DNA of 64,000 bases from Liolophura sinensis. Taxonomy: Eukaryota > Mollusca > Polyplacophora > Chitonida > Chitonidae. The notes under the pieces were generated by a model. That model saw only the letters and a program-made list of their open reading frames with translations, did not search any database and was not told the origin of the DNA. This document shows, piece after piece, positions 11,099-21,915 of this stretch (position 1 is the first letter of the stretch; every line of letters starts with the position of its first letter). The position numbers and the translations under genes are program-made. Where the stretch lies: assembly GCF_032854445.1 (NCBI RefSeq), contig NC_088303.1, positions 20,591,501 through 20,655,500 of the forward strand, in the 5' to 3' direction.

Positions 11099-12681
11099 AT
11101 GACAGCACACCAACCTGTCGTGATTCAATCTGTGGATGAATTGTTAAGTTGTGTAAAAAGTTGCAAGGATTGTTGTAAAGGAGACTATATTTCATTCCAT
11201 TGTCCGTTATGTCCACCGTCAAAGTTCAAGCCAACAAGGAAGAAGAAAGTAGAGAACCATTTGAGAGCTGTACAGTGGAAAGCACGCGTTGAGGGACAAA
11301 ACGATACGTAAAATTAAGCATCAATACGTTTTCATCTAAAATACTGTGTACATATATAGTTATCGTCTACGGCTTTATATGATAGGCGAGCTTTTTGATT
11401 AACTTTTCATGTTAAAAAAAAATAGATACATTCCCTGTCAATGAGATGATATGTTCTTAAATTATTTTTCTACATCTTTTTTCGAAATGTATACTCCTAG
11501 TGGTCATCCAGACGTATATGCAGATTTATCGGCTCTGTAGGTGACGCCAATTTAAAATATTCTTCCAGTGATGAGGCAGAGTAAAATAGATATCAAAGCA
11601 AATCTAAACTTACAGATCTTGTTTTCGTGATTGGCCCCGGCGATGGATGTAAAACAAAAAGATGCCATCAACTTCCGGTCGGACAAATGCAAGTGTCTAA
11701 TTTGCAAGGGAAAAAATCATCATCAGATCATCTATACCTGCAATTGAACTTCTACTCAATGGCTTCATGTAAATAGTAGTTGTGTTGTGTTTGTGTACAT
11801 ATTCTTTCTATTAGACCAACAGATTAGTCATTTGGCGTGTATGTTTTAATACCACACAATGTAAAGAACGCTCCCGCTGCGCTAGCCGTAACTTGAAAGC
11901 CAACAGATGTTTTTCTTAAATAATGCATGAACGGTGGCAAAAATTTTAATGCCAATCACTGGAAAACTATTCATCTGAAATAATTTGATACGAGAGAAGA
12001 GCACAATTTGTCCTGCTGACCAACTTTCAACATTGCACCATTACTGCTTTTCGCATCGTGTCTCAAAAATCAGAATAAAGTGTGCCTAAAAGCGAAAACT
12101 TCTTTAGAACCAAAACAGAGCCACATTCGTGGTTAGCTCTTTATACCTAATGCATGAACAGTAGGTAAATTGTGGTCAAACTTTTTAAGCTAGAACAAAG
12201 CTAGAACAAAAGCAAAGCCAGATTCATAATCTATTTGTCAAATTACACTGTATATATTCACACAAAAAATCGGATCAGCTCTGCACGGGTTTAAACTTCT
12301 TTCCAAAGGCTTCACTGTGCGAGCAATCTAATTAGGCTTTAAGTCTGCGCTATATATTACAGTCCATGCACATAAGTCCATAAAACTGACCGCCATCACA
12401 TGGGCTGTAAATTGAGCTGTTTTTGAGGCGTAAAAGACCATTGAAATAAATAACTAAATTATCACAATGTTCAAAAGACGTGTTTATTTTTGTAGGTAAA
12501 AGTGTCGTTCTTTGCCATCTAACTGAACACAGTTCTTCACGGCATTTCCAGTGCAAGTCATGTTCAAGGATAATTATTCGCAAAGAGAACTTTGAACCAC
12601 GTTCAAACATGTGTTAATAGTCTTAACACGCCTGTTGCATCCAAATTCATTCCCTCTACCCGTACAGCGAAAAATTCTTAA

Positions 12682-13835
12682 TCGTCACGTGCAAAACACA
12701 GATCAGAAAACCATCAGAATAACGCAGTAGAGGCACAGGAAAGTGACGCGGTGACAAGTGACAAAGACCATTGCTATGCCACCCAGAGTATTAATCTGAA
12801 GACGACTTGTTCTAGATCATTGGATTCCCAGATTTCAACAAAGACGTCATCCCTTCGAGCAAGTTGTACACTATGTGGTAAAATTATAACAGTGAAATGG
12901 ATGGAATCGCACTTGAAATCTCGCCAGTCTCTACCACATGATGTTAATGTCTACAATCATCACCATACTGTTGTAATCGATCCAGCCAAAGGAGTGTATT
13001 GTTCGTCCAAATCAAGAAGTGGTCCTCAAATCCCGATACATCTGCAGAAAAATACGCTCACAAATGCTCCGATCAGCATTTGTGAAAACAACTCATGTAT
13101 TGAGTTGAAATCGGCGGCAAGAAGAGGTGGGAACAGTTCCTTTGAGTGTGATCACGTTCGTTCTGTTCCTTATGCCATTCCTGGAAGAGAAACGATTCTT
13201 AGACAAGACACGCTTGAATGCATGCGGAGTGAAAATTTCATCACCGAAAGTAGATACAATGAACTAAAGCAGTGCCAAGAAACAGCTGAAAGCTCAGGAC
13301 GCCCATTTGTAGTACTCATTCCACCTCATCAGTCGACCTAGTATCCTAGACGTATTCATCTGTCTGTGTACACGGGGAAAAAAGGTTCTGGTGCAAACTA
13401 CAACGGACTATAGTAACGTACAATAAACAAAGAAACACCACAATATGCAGGTGCACAAAAAGCATTCGCACATGCCTCCATAATCTCATCTGCAAATGGT
13501 ATTTAAAACAAGAGCTACCAGAGTTGATATCGTCAGATGACGTGGAGTCATTATCTTATCAAGAAATTGACCAACAAGAATCTGACAATGAACGGGTAAA
13601 CGGGAGCCAGAGGCCAGTTCCACTGAGAAATAACAGCCAACATTTCCGATCATTACCAAGGAGTATTCCAAAGGACATCCCTCTGGAGGTCCGGCAAATT
13701 ATCAAAATCACAAAAGAGACGGTATCCTCGAAATTACTCCAAGAGAAACATCATGTGTTCTATGCCAAGGACCACTCGATGTTCGTCTTGTTTCCAGCAA
13801 GTCGAAAATAATACATTTACAACTAGTGGTAAAAG
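12682..13835 (+). pseudogene. KDZ transposase, large N-terminal exon (zinc fingers, SWIM)
   Basis: The frame opens at 12682; the true acceptor is uncertain. A CTLC..H finger lies near 12862, the block HTVVIDPAKGVY at about 12965-13000, and FECDHVRSVPYA near 13141. A TAG at 13339-13341 interrupts the frame, but the same frame continues with YPRRIHLSVYTGKKG. A shift in the A-run at about 13378 leads into the SWIM finger (CRC..CLH, then CKWYLKQ). A second shift near 13730 leads into ETSCVLCQGPLDVRLVS. The donor AAAAG|GTAAG ends the exon at 13835. Confidence 0.75.
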
Positions 13836-14419
13836 GTAAGGTCTCCAACTATCAAGAACTTTAGGTCACTGTGCTCAGAACAACTGAAGGAATGAATGGT
13901 TATGGGCATGATATATCGACAATATTCTTGTCATACGGTATCCTGGCACAAGCTAGGTCCAAATTCAGGACACTAAGGAGAACTGAACAATGAAAAAACC
14001 AGCTTGGCTTAATATTAAACATGACATTGTAATATATTCACTGTTAAATAATTATATTAAGCCTTTATGTCTGATCCTATGTATCATACGCTCACGGCAT
14101 CGCGAGCAAAGCTGTCCGATAATTGAAAAGATTATGTGGATATTTCGTCAAATATACACCAACGGTGGAAATGTTCTCATAAAAAAACACAAAAGCTTTT
14201 GGAGAGAGTGATATACGTAAATATGATGTAGTGTATTAATGATTCAGCATGGAATGGTTTAGCATGGCAGTTCTCATAGTTCCTTGATTTTCTATTTGGT
14301 TACATTTATCTGAAATTAGACCATGTCTGGATATCTTAATGGTTCGCCGTTATATAATTAATAATAGTTAATATAATTAAGTATAAAATTTTAGAATTAT
14401 CAAACGCCATCTCTTTCAG

Positions 14420-14559
14420 ATATAACCGTATACAACAAGGTATGCAAACCATGCCAATTGTTGTATCAACATAAAGAATGGAACGAAGGCATTCATAACT
14501 TCAATGATGTCATTTTCCTTGGGCTTGATGTATGTCTTTTCATCAGAGCTGGACTACAG
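14420..14559 (+). pseudogene. KDZ transposase exon, CxC5-like cysteine block
   Basis: The 140-bp exon has acceptor ctctttcag and donor CTACAG|GTACTC. With the one base left over from the exon ending at 13835 it gives 47 codons: DITVYNKVCKPC..., HKEWNEGIHNFNDV and LFIRAGLQ. It has no stop. The CxxC..EW..GIHNFND pattern is typical of the cysteine cluster preceding KDZ catalytic domains. Confidence 0.85.
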
Positions 14560-14772
14560 GTACTCTGAAGTGTTTTATGTTTATTAATGATAAAATGTCA
14601 GATTTATTCTATTTTATTTATTTACTCTATTGAGCATGCAGCATGTAGATTTTAACAGAAAATTTAACATCAACAAATCTTCCAGTTTAATGTTATCTCA
14701 AGTCATTATATACTTACTAAAACTTCAGTTATCAATATTGAAGATAAAATTTTGACGTTTAATTGTTTTCAG

Positions 14773-14974
14773 AACCACGTTGCAACAGGGCGGTCTGTTG
14801 CCATGCTTCAAGAAATGATCGGAGAGAATGTTGACACCTACACTTTACATCAAGCATACCTACATTTCGAGGCATGTACTTACCACGATTACAGTTTCCA
14901 TTGTGTCCTTTGTGGGTATCACCCTTCCATACTTATCTTCGACACCTGTCGCAAAGTAGCGTTCCGCCATTCAG
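14773..14974 (+). pseudogene. KDZ transposase exon carrying the first catalytic Asp
   Basis: The acceptor is tgttttcag and the donor is TCAG|GTAGGT. In frame with the previous exon it encodes NHVATGRSVAMLQEMIG, LHQAYLHFEACTYHDY, CVLCGYHP and LIFDTCRKVAF. The D of IFDTCRK (14941-14943) sits at the end of the first core strand of the RNase-H-like fold and is the likely first catalytic residue. It has no stop. Confidence 0.88.
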
Positions 14975-15343
14975 GTAGGTGGGCATGCAGCGTATATGAC
15001 AAGACATGTAATTGGATGATATACATTTCTGAATATTCTGAATCAGAAGATTAGATTTAATGTTACACAATGACATGTATAAACGTGGTTAAAAAGCACT
15101 CTAGATATCCAGCAATATTAACATTAACACCCCAACAGCAAAACCATAAATACATATTCGATTACCTGCCCATACATGTCAACTTTCATGCCAAAAGCAT
15201 AAAATTGAAAGTGGTTTCCTAAGCCATCGGACTAGGTCATATTTGGATTGTTGATAAATTCTAAAACTCTGATGGTGTTAAATAATTATTTATCCTGGAA
15301 GTATAAAGTCAAAATTTCCGACATATCTTACTGTTACTTATTA

Positions 15344-15994
15344 TGGCAAGCCGTTCCGGCCTTAGAGCATTTATTTAAGACATTTTGAATTCAGTCAAGA
15401 TGTCTTGAATTCATTTCAGATATCTTGAGTTCATTTGGACATATCTGGAAATCATTTTCAGACATCTGAAATTCATTTTAAGATATCTAAAATAAATTTC
15501 GTGCTGCATATATCACAAAAAGCATTTCAGATATAACAAAATGAATTCAAGATCTATTAAATAGATGTCAATTTGATATATCTGGAAGTCTCTTTGTGAT
15601 AGGTGCCCTACATTTGTCTGGTTATTTATGTGAACAAAATGTATGCTCCTTAATTATATCACCACGATCAGCCATGATGGCTTGCAGTGCGCATGAGCAG
15701 ATCTGTACTAATTCTGTTTCCGCTCAGGGAGGAGTTATTGCATTTTGTACATTTTGGCGCAATTTCTGTGGCTCTTTTACGGTTATGTGCATCCTTGTTT
15801 TTTATTCCGAGATATGTTCAAAAGAATTTTTGATGTCTGGAAAGGATTTTCAGATATGTGAAATACATGATCTATATATTAACACAAGGCTGCTATTTAA
15901 GAAATCTAGAAATGAATTGCAGATATCTGAAAATTAATTCAAGATATCTTGAAATAAATTCAAGATATCTGAATTAGGCCGAAATGGCTTGCCA
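15344..15994. mobile_element. MITE with TA target site and repeated AGATATCT motifs
   Basis: The ends are inverted: 'tggcaagccgttccggcctta' at the left and, reversed, 'tggcaagccatttcggccta' at the right, each flanked by TA. Both flanks inside carry multiple copies of 'ttcagatatctgaaattcatt' and 'aagatatcttgaattcattt'-type palindromic motifs. The middle (about 15600-15850) is non-repetitive with no transposase. It lies in an intron of the KDZ gene, so it inserted there later. Confidence 0.8.
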
Positions 15995-16149
15995 TAGGTA
16001 AGGGCAGATACTTTACACGTCATGAAGGTGGAGGTAGATGTATATATGTACCAACACGCAAATGAAGTACAAGTTATTCAGTGATATACATCTGTTATGG
16101 TTTTGTGGTCACATGAAAATGCTACACACTCAACTATAAGTCAATAACG

Positions 16150-16276
16150 ACGTCACTTTGTTATCTTTCCGTGTCTGATTTGTCCATTCCGTCTGGTGAA
16201 GTTTCTGACACGGTTGATGCTAAGGCTTTCTGGTCTGCAGTTGAGAACAGCGTAAGAAACCCTGGCACTCGACCGG
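16150..16276 (+). pseudogene. KDZ transposase exon (SDLSIPSGEV...FWSAVENSV)
   Basis: The frame encodes SVSDLSIPSGEVSD, then DAKAFWSAVENSV, and ends CGACCGG|GTAAGA at 16276. The acidic FW..VE motif matches the KDZ inter-strand region. The acceptor is not clear; the only nearby AG is in the wrong phase. The exon start is approximate. Confidence 0.65.
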
Positions 16277-16437
16277 GTAAGATATCAATATGCTAAAGGT
16301 AGTCAAATTTTAGACTACAAAATTTACTGCACAACTAGTGAAGCTCTACGTCTAAATTTAAAGACCTTTCACGATACAATCTTCCAGTCCGAAAATGTAA
16401 GACAGTGTGTATTTTCAACTGAAAGCAATGATTGATC

Positions 16438-16682
16438 TCGACCCTGTCCCACAAAGCAATCGTAGGCGAAGGTTATTGTAACTAACATGGCTGCCCATCT
16501 CTTTTACATGGGTTGTCATGGTAGTTATAATCAGCTTAGAATAAGGCTGCTTTGTGGAACAGGGCCCAAAGCAAACGTAGGCTAAGCTGATTGTAACTAC
16601 CATAGCTACCTATCTCGTTAACATGAGTTGTCATGGTAGTTACAATCAACCTAGTTTACGACTGCTTTGTGGAACAGGGGCC
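16438..16682. mobile_element. Two tandem copies of a short palindromic MITE
   Basis: A ~120-bp unit whose ends read 'ccctgt(t/c)ccacaaagca' and, inverted, 'tgctttgtggaacagggcc' occurs twice back to back (about 16438-16567 and 16565-16682). The copies share the inner 'attgtaactaacatggct' and 'gttgtcatggtagtta' blocks, which are themselves inverted. It lies in a KDZ-gene intron, just before the exon at 16736. Confidence 0.75.
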
Positions 16683-16735
16683 AGGTGATTAGCAAATGAG
16701 GTTAACTACTAACAGGTTGTTCTCCCTTGCTTCAG

Positions 16736-16923
16736 AACAAAATACCATAACTCCGTCCTACGAGTTTTGGAGTCCTTGGATTGGCGAAAACTCTCGCAGT
16801 GGTGACTTGATTTACAACACGGAAATAAAGAAATGTTCTCAAAGTATAAACAAGGATAATGAAGACCCCGTGTCCGAACCGATGCCAGAAGAAACCATCA
16901 TGAACATGTTAAAGGATGAAAAG
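16736..16923 (+). pseudogene. KDZ transposase exon (PSYEFWSPWIG...NTE)
   Basis: The acceptor cccttgcttcag and donor GAAAAG|GTATTT give 188 bp, completing 63 codons with the split codon of the preceding exon. The translated motif TITPSYEFWSPWIGENSRSG followed by LIYNTEIKK is a hallmark segment of KDZ/HMGXB3-type proteins. No stop is present. Confidence 0.85.
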
Positions 16924-17189
16924 GTATTTCCAGTGTAGGATGTAATAACAATTTACTGTATGCACTCACGTGAAAAGAGAACGTTTAAGAGTTAAGGGTA
17001 TTTGCACTTACTTCAAAGTGCATGTACTTATCTGGGGATATTTTATCCTATATTCTCTCAACGTTTATCTGTATGATGCAAATGCCTTTTTTCTCTGACA
17101 TTAATTTTCGGTCATTTGCTTCGAAAACAAATTCGCTGCATTTAAATTTCGCGGATATATAGGGTGGAATAGTATTATGAAGATTTAGT

Positions 17190-17285
17190 TATTTATTTGA
17201 TTGGTGTTTCACGCCGTACTCAAGAATATTTCACTTATGCTGACGGCGGCCAGCATTATGGGCAGATCCCGGGGGAAACCCACGA
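17190..17285 (-). repeat. SINE family A, 5'-truncated
   Basis: It contains 'ttatttatttgattggtgtt' then 'cgccgtactcaagaatattt', the cggcggccagcattatg block and 'cccgggggaaacccacgacc', after which the match stops. It lies in the KDZ gene intron before the SAP-like exon. Confidence 0.85.
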
Positions 17286-17368
17286 CCATATTTATAAAGA
17301 CTGTAAAGAAATAATGATGAACACAAAAGCTTCAACACAGCTCAAACCAAAAAATTCTCATATCTTTT

Positions 17369-17472
17369 GACAGGGTGTCGACAATCCGAAAAATGTGTCG
17401 TGAAGTGGGTGTTAAAGCAGAAGGGTACTCTGTTGATATGATCACCTGGAGTGAACCGCATAAACTCAATTA
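17369..17472 (+). pseudogene. KDZ transposase exon, SAP-like segment
   Basis: After acceptor cttttgacag, one frame reads VSTIRKMCREVGVKAEGYSV and DMI, resembling the SAP-like helix pair found before the second catalytic strand in KDZ proteins. The frame is one base out relative to the preceding exon (an extra G at the junction) and ends at TAG 17470-17472 without a donor. The exon is degraded. Confidence 0.6.
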
Positions 17473-17644
17473 GATATGGCCAAATATAAACATGGCAGGT
17501 TTCCTCACATGAGCATTTTTAGGTGATACAACATCAGTTAAACTGTCATTGTATTTATTAAATCGTTCTCTTTGGCTGTGACGCTTAAAATCACTCAGCC
17601 ATCAAGAAGTTTATTATCCTTAAATACGTTCTTTATTCTTCTAG

Positions 17645-18576
17645 GAGGATGGGCGGTTGGTTGTTGCCATCACGGTGTTGTTCATGCCATTAAAAGCTTG
17701 CTGCGGTCTGAAAGTTCAAGGGATTATCTCGACATTGAAAGATCTATGAAACATCGACCTAATATCACCATCTGCGACATAGCGTATCTACTGGCAAGAC
17801 AGGCCAACAAAATAATTCCACATTTTTATTCCCCAAACGAAGGAAGACTGGCACCTGATACAGATTTAAACATTGCAAGAGCCGAAAAAAGAGAGCTGGA
17901 TTGCGGGGCCGAATTTCTGACAAATCCCATTTTTCCCCCGACTGTGTCGAATCGAACAAAAACCCCGTCACACGATCTGACGTACACTATGCGCTCATAG
18001 ACTGGTTCCACCAAGAAAACTGTAAGAGCAGGCAAGAGATACTCTGACGGTCTTCCCTGCTGCCTGAGCTTAGTGGAATCAATGACACCCAAGCGGTGGA
18101 GCAACTCTTCAGCTCTCTGAAACGGGACATCTATTATTTAAATAACATGTCCCCGGTCAAACATATTTTTCTTTTTCGACTCATAATACAGCTCAGAAAC
18201 GTCAGATGAAACCGAGAACTCCTTCGTAAACAAACGACAAGATTTGGACAGGGATTGTTCTACAATCAATTTGGACAGGTCTGTCAGAAATATCTAACCG
18301 AAGCTGTACAACCCACACTCACGGATGACACCATCCAGACGCCTGTTTGATCTGAAATTGTTGTCGACTGGGAGTATGAACATGGCGAGACGAATGAAGA
18401 GATCGCCAATACTTCTGAAAGTGGACGTGGGGAACCATCAGCCTGTGGATTAACGGATACTAAAGTCCAAGAGAACATACTTTTGGGCTCCACTCTATAA
18501 GAGTTAAAGCACTTGTACACAAGCTAGTCCAGCTATTAGGAGCCGAGCGAATTCAGAAGATTTTAAATGTGGATGG
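17645..18576 (+). pseudogene. KDZ transposase, catalytic C-terminal exon
   Basis: The acceptor is ttcttctag at 17644. The frame reads GGWAVGCCHHGVVHAIKSLL, SSRDYLDIERSMKHRPNITI and CDIAYLLARQANK (second catalytic Asp). A one-base shift follows in the T5C5 run near 17925. Next come NPVTRSDVHYALIDWFHQEN, a TGA at 18045, LPELSGINDTQAVEQLFSSL (catalytic Glu), NNMSPVKHIFLFRLIIQLRN, TGA at 18207, TGA at 18348, and a final shift near 18495 into VKALVHKLVQLLGAERIQKI. Each TGA fits CGA to TGA decay. The donor is GATGG|GTTTGT. Confidence 0.85.
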
Positions 18577-18990
18577 GTTTGTATTTACCTTGTATTTTAT
18601 CTATTTGTTTTTATTTTTTGGTATGATTAGATATGGCTATTTTGGCTCCAGTTATGCATGGAGTAGTATCGGAATGGCTTTCCAGCTTTCAAGTTATCTA
18701 TATACAGACTGTTCAAATGTGTATAAACATTTGACAAGACTAAAGCCATAAAAAGGAGGAAAGTAACTAAGAATATTGCAGTCATCAAATAGTCATTTAC
18801 ATGTAGATGTGTGTTTAATTATTTATCATTATAATTTCATAATTTTGTTCCGCGCATGACTTGCTAAAAAGTGTGCAGGCATATATGTTTAATTAGTAGC
18901 AATCTATATACATTTCCAGATTTCAGTCTTTTACAAATGAATAGGAAGCCTTTAACAGGATTGCATTCTGTTCACATTTTTTCTTTGTAG

Positions 18991-19195
18991 GTACGAAGGG
19001 ACAGTCAGGAATAGGAGATGTAAGGAAGCTTTGGTTCGGGATGTAGTCGCACTACTTGTATCCAACAAACTGCACATATCTTTACCAGAAGCAAGACGAA
19101 GATGCTGTCAAACTGAACATTCATCGTTTCACACGGCACTTAAAAAAAGTGAACAATTAAGAGCACACCGCTTAATCAGCAGTACTGAATCGTAA
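18991..19195 (+). pseudogene. KDZ transposase, last exon
   Basis: The acceptor tttctttgtag is followed by a basic stretch (YEGTVRNRRCKEALVRDVVA, PEARRRCCQTEHSSFHTALK) that stays open to TAA at 19193-19195. The phase agrees with the donor at 18576. A basic tail fits DNA or nuclear binding, but this is inference. Confidence 0.7.
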
Positions 19196-19397
19196 CTGGC
19201 ATGCTGTGTATGTAAATAATAGATGACTGATGAGTTGACAATGTGTATTTTATATCATCGTTATCATTGTATCATGGCTATATGCCTTGTACATATAGCC
19301 TACACCAATAATGTATTTTCCATTCCACCACCATACCATTCATTGCCTCACTTACACATGTATAGAATCTTAGAATGTACAAGAGAGTTAATACACT

Positions 19398-19403
19398 AAT
19401 AAA
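19398..19403 (+). terminator. Candidate poly(A) signal of the KDZ gene
   Basis: AATAAA lies 203 bp after the last stop codon. It is the canonical hexamer in A/T-rich sequence, so chance occurrence is possible. Confidence 0.4.
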
Positions 19404-19829
19404 ATTGCCTAGGGTACTGCAGCATATGTATTAAAACACAACTTTTATCCTTACATCTCAGTAAAGCGTTCTTCAGTTTATAATAGTTTTTCTGTAAAGG
19501 TTTTTGCAAACCCGATGAATACAATGTTGTAACCAGTTTTAGGGAAAGGAACTTGTTGAATTAGAGTTTCTGTTGGCAAACTCTCCATGGGGATGGGTTA
19601 TGGCACTGCGCGAGGGCTCCATAAAATACATATATTTAAACCAGAATGTGGTTGTTGACTTTTTTATTCAACTGTCCGGAATTGGTGGTCACTGGATTTC
19701 TCATATTCTGTGATTCGAGGATTATATTCTAAGGCTCTATAATAATTTTCTCATCTACGTACATGTAGAGAAAGGCAAAATCGGTTTGTTCTCGTTCGTG
19801 TTGGGCTTTTCCCATCTGCGGAGAAAAAG

Positions 19830-21915
19830 GATGGTAAATTAGTCACCGTCCTCCTCGTAGATTTTGTACCTGATACCTGTAAAAACGTCAATTAACCACT
19901 GTCCTCCTTATGGATGTTGTACTTCATACCTATAGCAACATAAATTAGTCATCGTCCTCCTCATTGATGTTGTACTTTATACCTGCAGGAAGGTAAATTA
20001 GCCACCGTCCTCCTCGTGGATGTTGTACTTTATACCTACAGGAAGTTAAATTAGCCACCGTCCTCCTCGTGGATGTTGTACTTTATACCTACAGGAATGT
20101 AAATTAGCCACCGTCCTCCTCATGGATTTTGTACTTTAAACTTATAGGAACTTAAATTACTGACCGTCCTCCTCGTGCATGTTGTATCTTATACCTATAG
20201 GAAGATAAATTAGGCACCGTCCTCATCGTGGATGTTGTACTTTAACCCTATAGGGATGTAAATTAGCCACCGTCCTCCTCGTGGATGTTGTACCTTATAC
20301 TTATAGGGATGTAAAAAAGCCACCGTCCTCCTCGTGGATGTTGTACTTTAACCCTATAGGGATGTAAATTAGCCACCGTCCTCCTCGTGGATGTTGTACC
20401 TTATACTTATAGGGATGTAAAAAAGCCACCGTCCACCTCGTGGATGTTGTACTCTATACCTATAGGAAGATAAATTAGCCACCGTCCTCCTCGTGGATGC
20501 TGTACTTTATACCTGGAGAAAGGTAAAGTAGCCACTGTCCTCCTCATGGATGTTGTACTTTATACCTATATGAAGGTAAATTAGCCACCGTCCTCCTCGT
20601 GGATGTTGTACTTTATACCTTGAGAAAGGTAAATTAGCCACCGTCCTCCTCGTGGATGTTGTACTTTATACCTGGAGAAAGGTAAATTAGCCACCGTCCT
20701 CCTCGTGGATGTTGTACTTTATACCTGCAGGAAGTTAAATAAGCCACCGTCCTCCTCGTGGATGTTGTATTTTATACCTGCAGGAAGTTAAATTAGCCAC
20801 CATCCTCCTCGTGGATGTTGTACTTTATACCTGGAGAAAGGTAAATTAGCCACCGTCCTCCTCGTGGATGTTGTACTTTATACCTGGAGAAAGGTAAATT
20901 AGCCACCGTCCTCCTCGTGGATGTTGTATTTTATACCTGCAGGAAATTAAATTAGCCACCGTCCTCCTCGTGGATGTTGTACTTTGTACCTGGAGAAAGG
21001 TAAATTAGCCACCGTCCTCCTCGTGGATGTTGTACTTTATTCCTGCAGAAAGGTAAAGTAGCCACCGTCCTCCTCGTGGATGTTGTACTTTATACCTGCA
21101 GGAAGTTAAATTAGCCACCGTCCTCCTCGTGGATGTTGTACTTTATACCTGGAGAAAGGTAAATTAGCCACCGTCCTCCTCGTGGATGTTGTAGGCCTAC
21201 TTTATACCTGGAGAAAGGTAAAGTAGCCACCGTCCTCCTCGTGGATGTTGTACTTTATACCTATATGAAGGTAAATTAGCCACCGTCCTCCTCGTGGATG
21301 TTGTACTTTATACCTGGAGAAAGTTTAAATAGCCGCCGTTCTCCTCGTGGATGTTGTGCTTTATACCTGCAGGAAGTTAAATTAGCCACCGTCCTCATCG
21401 TGGATGTTGTACTTTGTACCTGGAGAAAGGTAAATTAGCCACCGTCCTCCACGTGGATGTTGTACTTTATACCTGCAGGAAGTTAAATTAGCCACCGTCC
21501 TCCTCGTGGATGTTGTACTTTATACCTGGAGAAAGGTAAAGTAGCCACCATCCTCCTCGTGGATGTTGTACTTTATACCTGCAGGAAGTTAAATTAGCCA
21601 CCGTCCTCCTCGTGGATGTTGTATTTTATACCTACAGGAAGTTAAATTAGCCACCGTCCTCCTCGTGGATGTTGTACTTTATACCTACAGGAAGGTAAAT
21701 TAACCACCGTCCTCCTCGTGGATGTGTATTTTATACCTGCAGGAAGTTAAAAAATCCACCGTCCTCCTCGTGGATGTTGTATTTTATACCTGCAGGAAGT
21801 TAAATAAGCCACCGTCCTCCTCGTGGATGTTGTATTTTATACCTGCAGGGAATTAAATAAGCCACCGTCCTCCTCGTGGATGTTGTATTTTATACCTGCA
21901 GGAAGTTAAATAAGT
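19830..21915 (-). repeat. 53-bp satellite array, right arm (inverted orientation)
   Basis: There are about 39 copies of the reverse complement of the left-array unit, with core 'caccgtcctcctcgtggatg' and then 'ttgtactttatacctg'. This arm is more homogeneous than the left. Its most frequent variants ('ctggagaaaggtaaattagc' and 'ctgcaggaagttaaattagc') differ from those of the left arm, so each arm has evolved by local amplification since the two separated. Confidence 0.97.

Larger units (their letters stand above)
11099..19195 (+). pseudogene. KDZ-family (Zisupton/HMGXB3-like) transposase gene, about ten exons, decayed
   Basis: Successive exon-like segments with good splice sites encode, in order: an N-terminal zinc-finger-like module (HCPLCPP..FKPTRKKKVENHL, 11099-11310); a second Cys/His module and a VVIDPAKGVY..IPIHLQK block; a SWIM-type finger (CRC-x6-CLH, 13446-13481); a CxxC pair (CVLC); a CxC5-like cysteine block (VYNKVCKPC..EWNEGIHNFND, 14420-14559); and the DDE catalytic fold. 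Catalytic candidates are Asp at 14941-14943, Asp at 17776-17778 (TICDIAY) and Glu at 18099-18101 (VEQLFSSL). These cysteine clusters and this fold are what is known for KDZ transposases and the vertebrate HMGXB3 relative. The copy is broken by a TAG at 13339, TGAs at 18045, 18207 and 18348, and frameshifts near 13375, 13730, 17370, 17925 and 18495. Domain order and splice pattern make the family assignment strong. Confidence 0.85.

Noticed and set aside
14420-18576. KDZ gene as a functional host-domesticated gene
   Set aside because: Several frameshifts and at least four in-frame stops lie in conserved segments; only sequencing error or recoding could rescue it.
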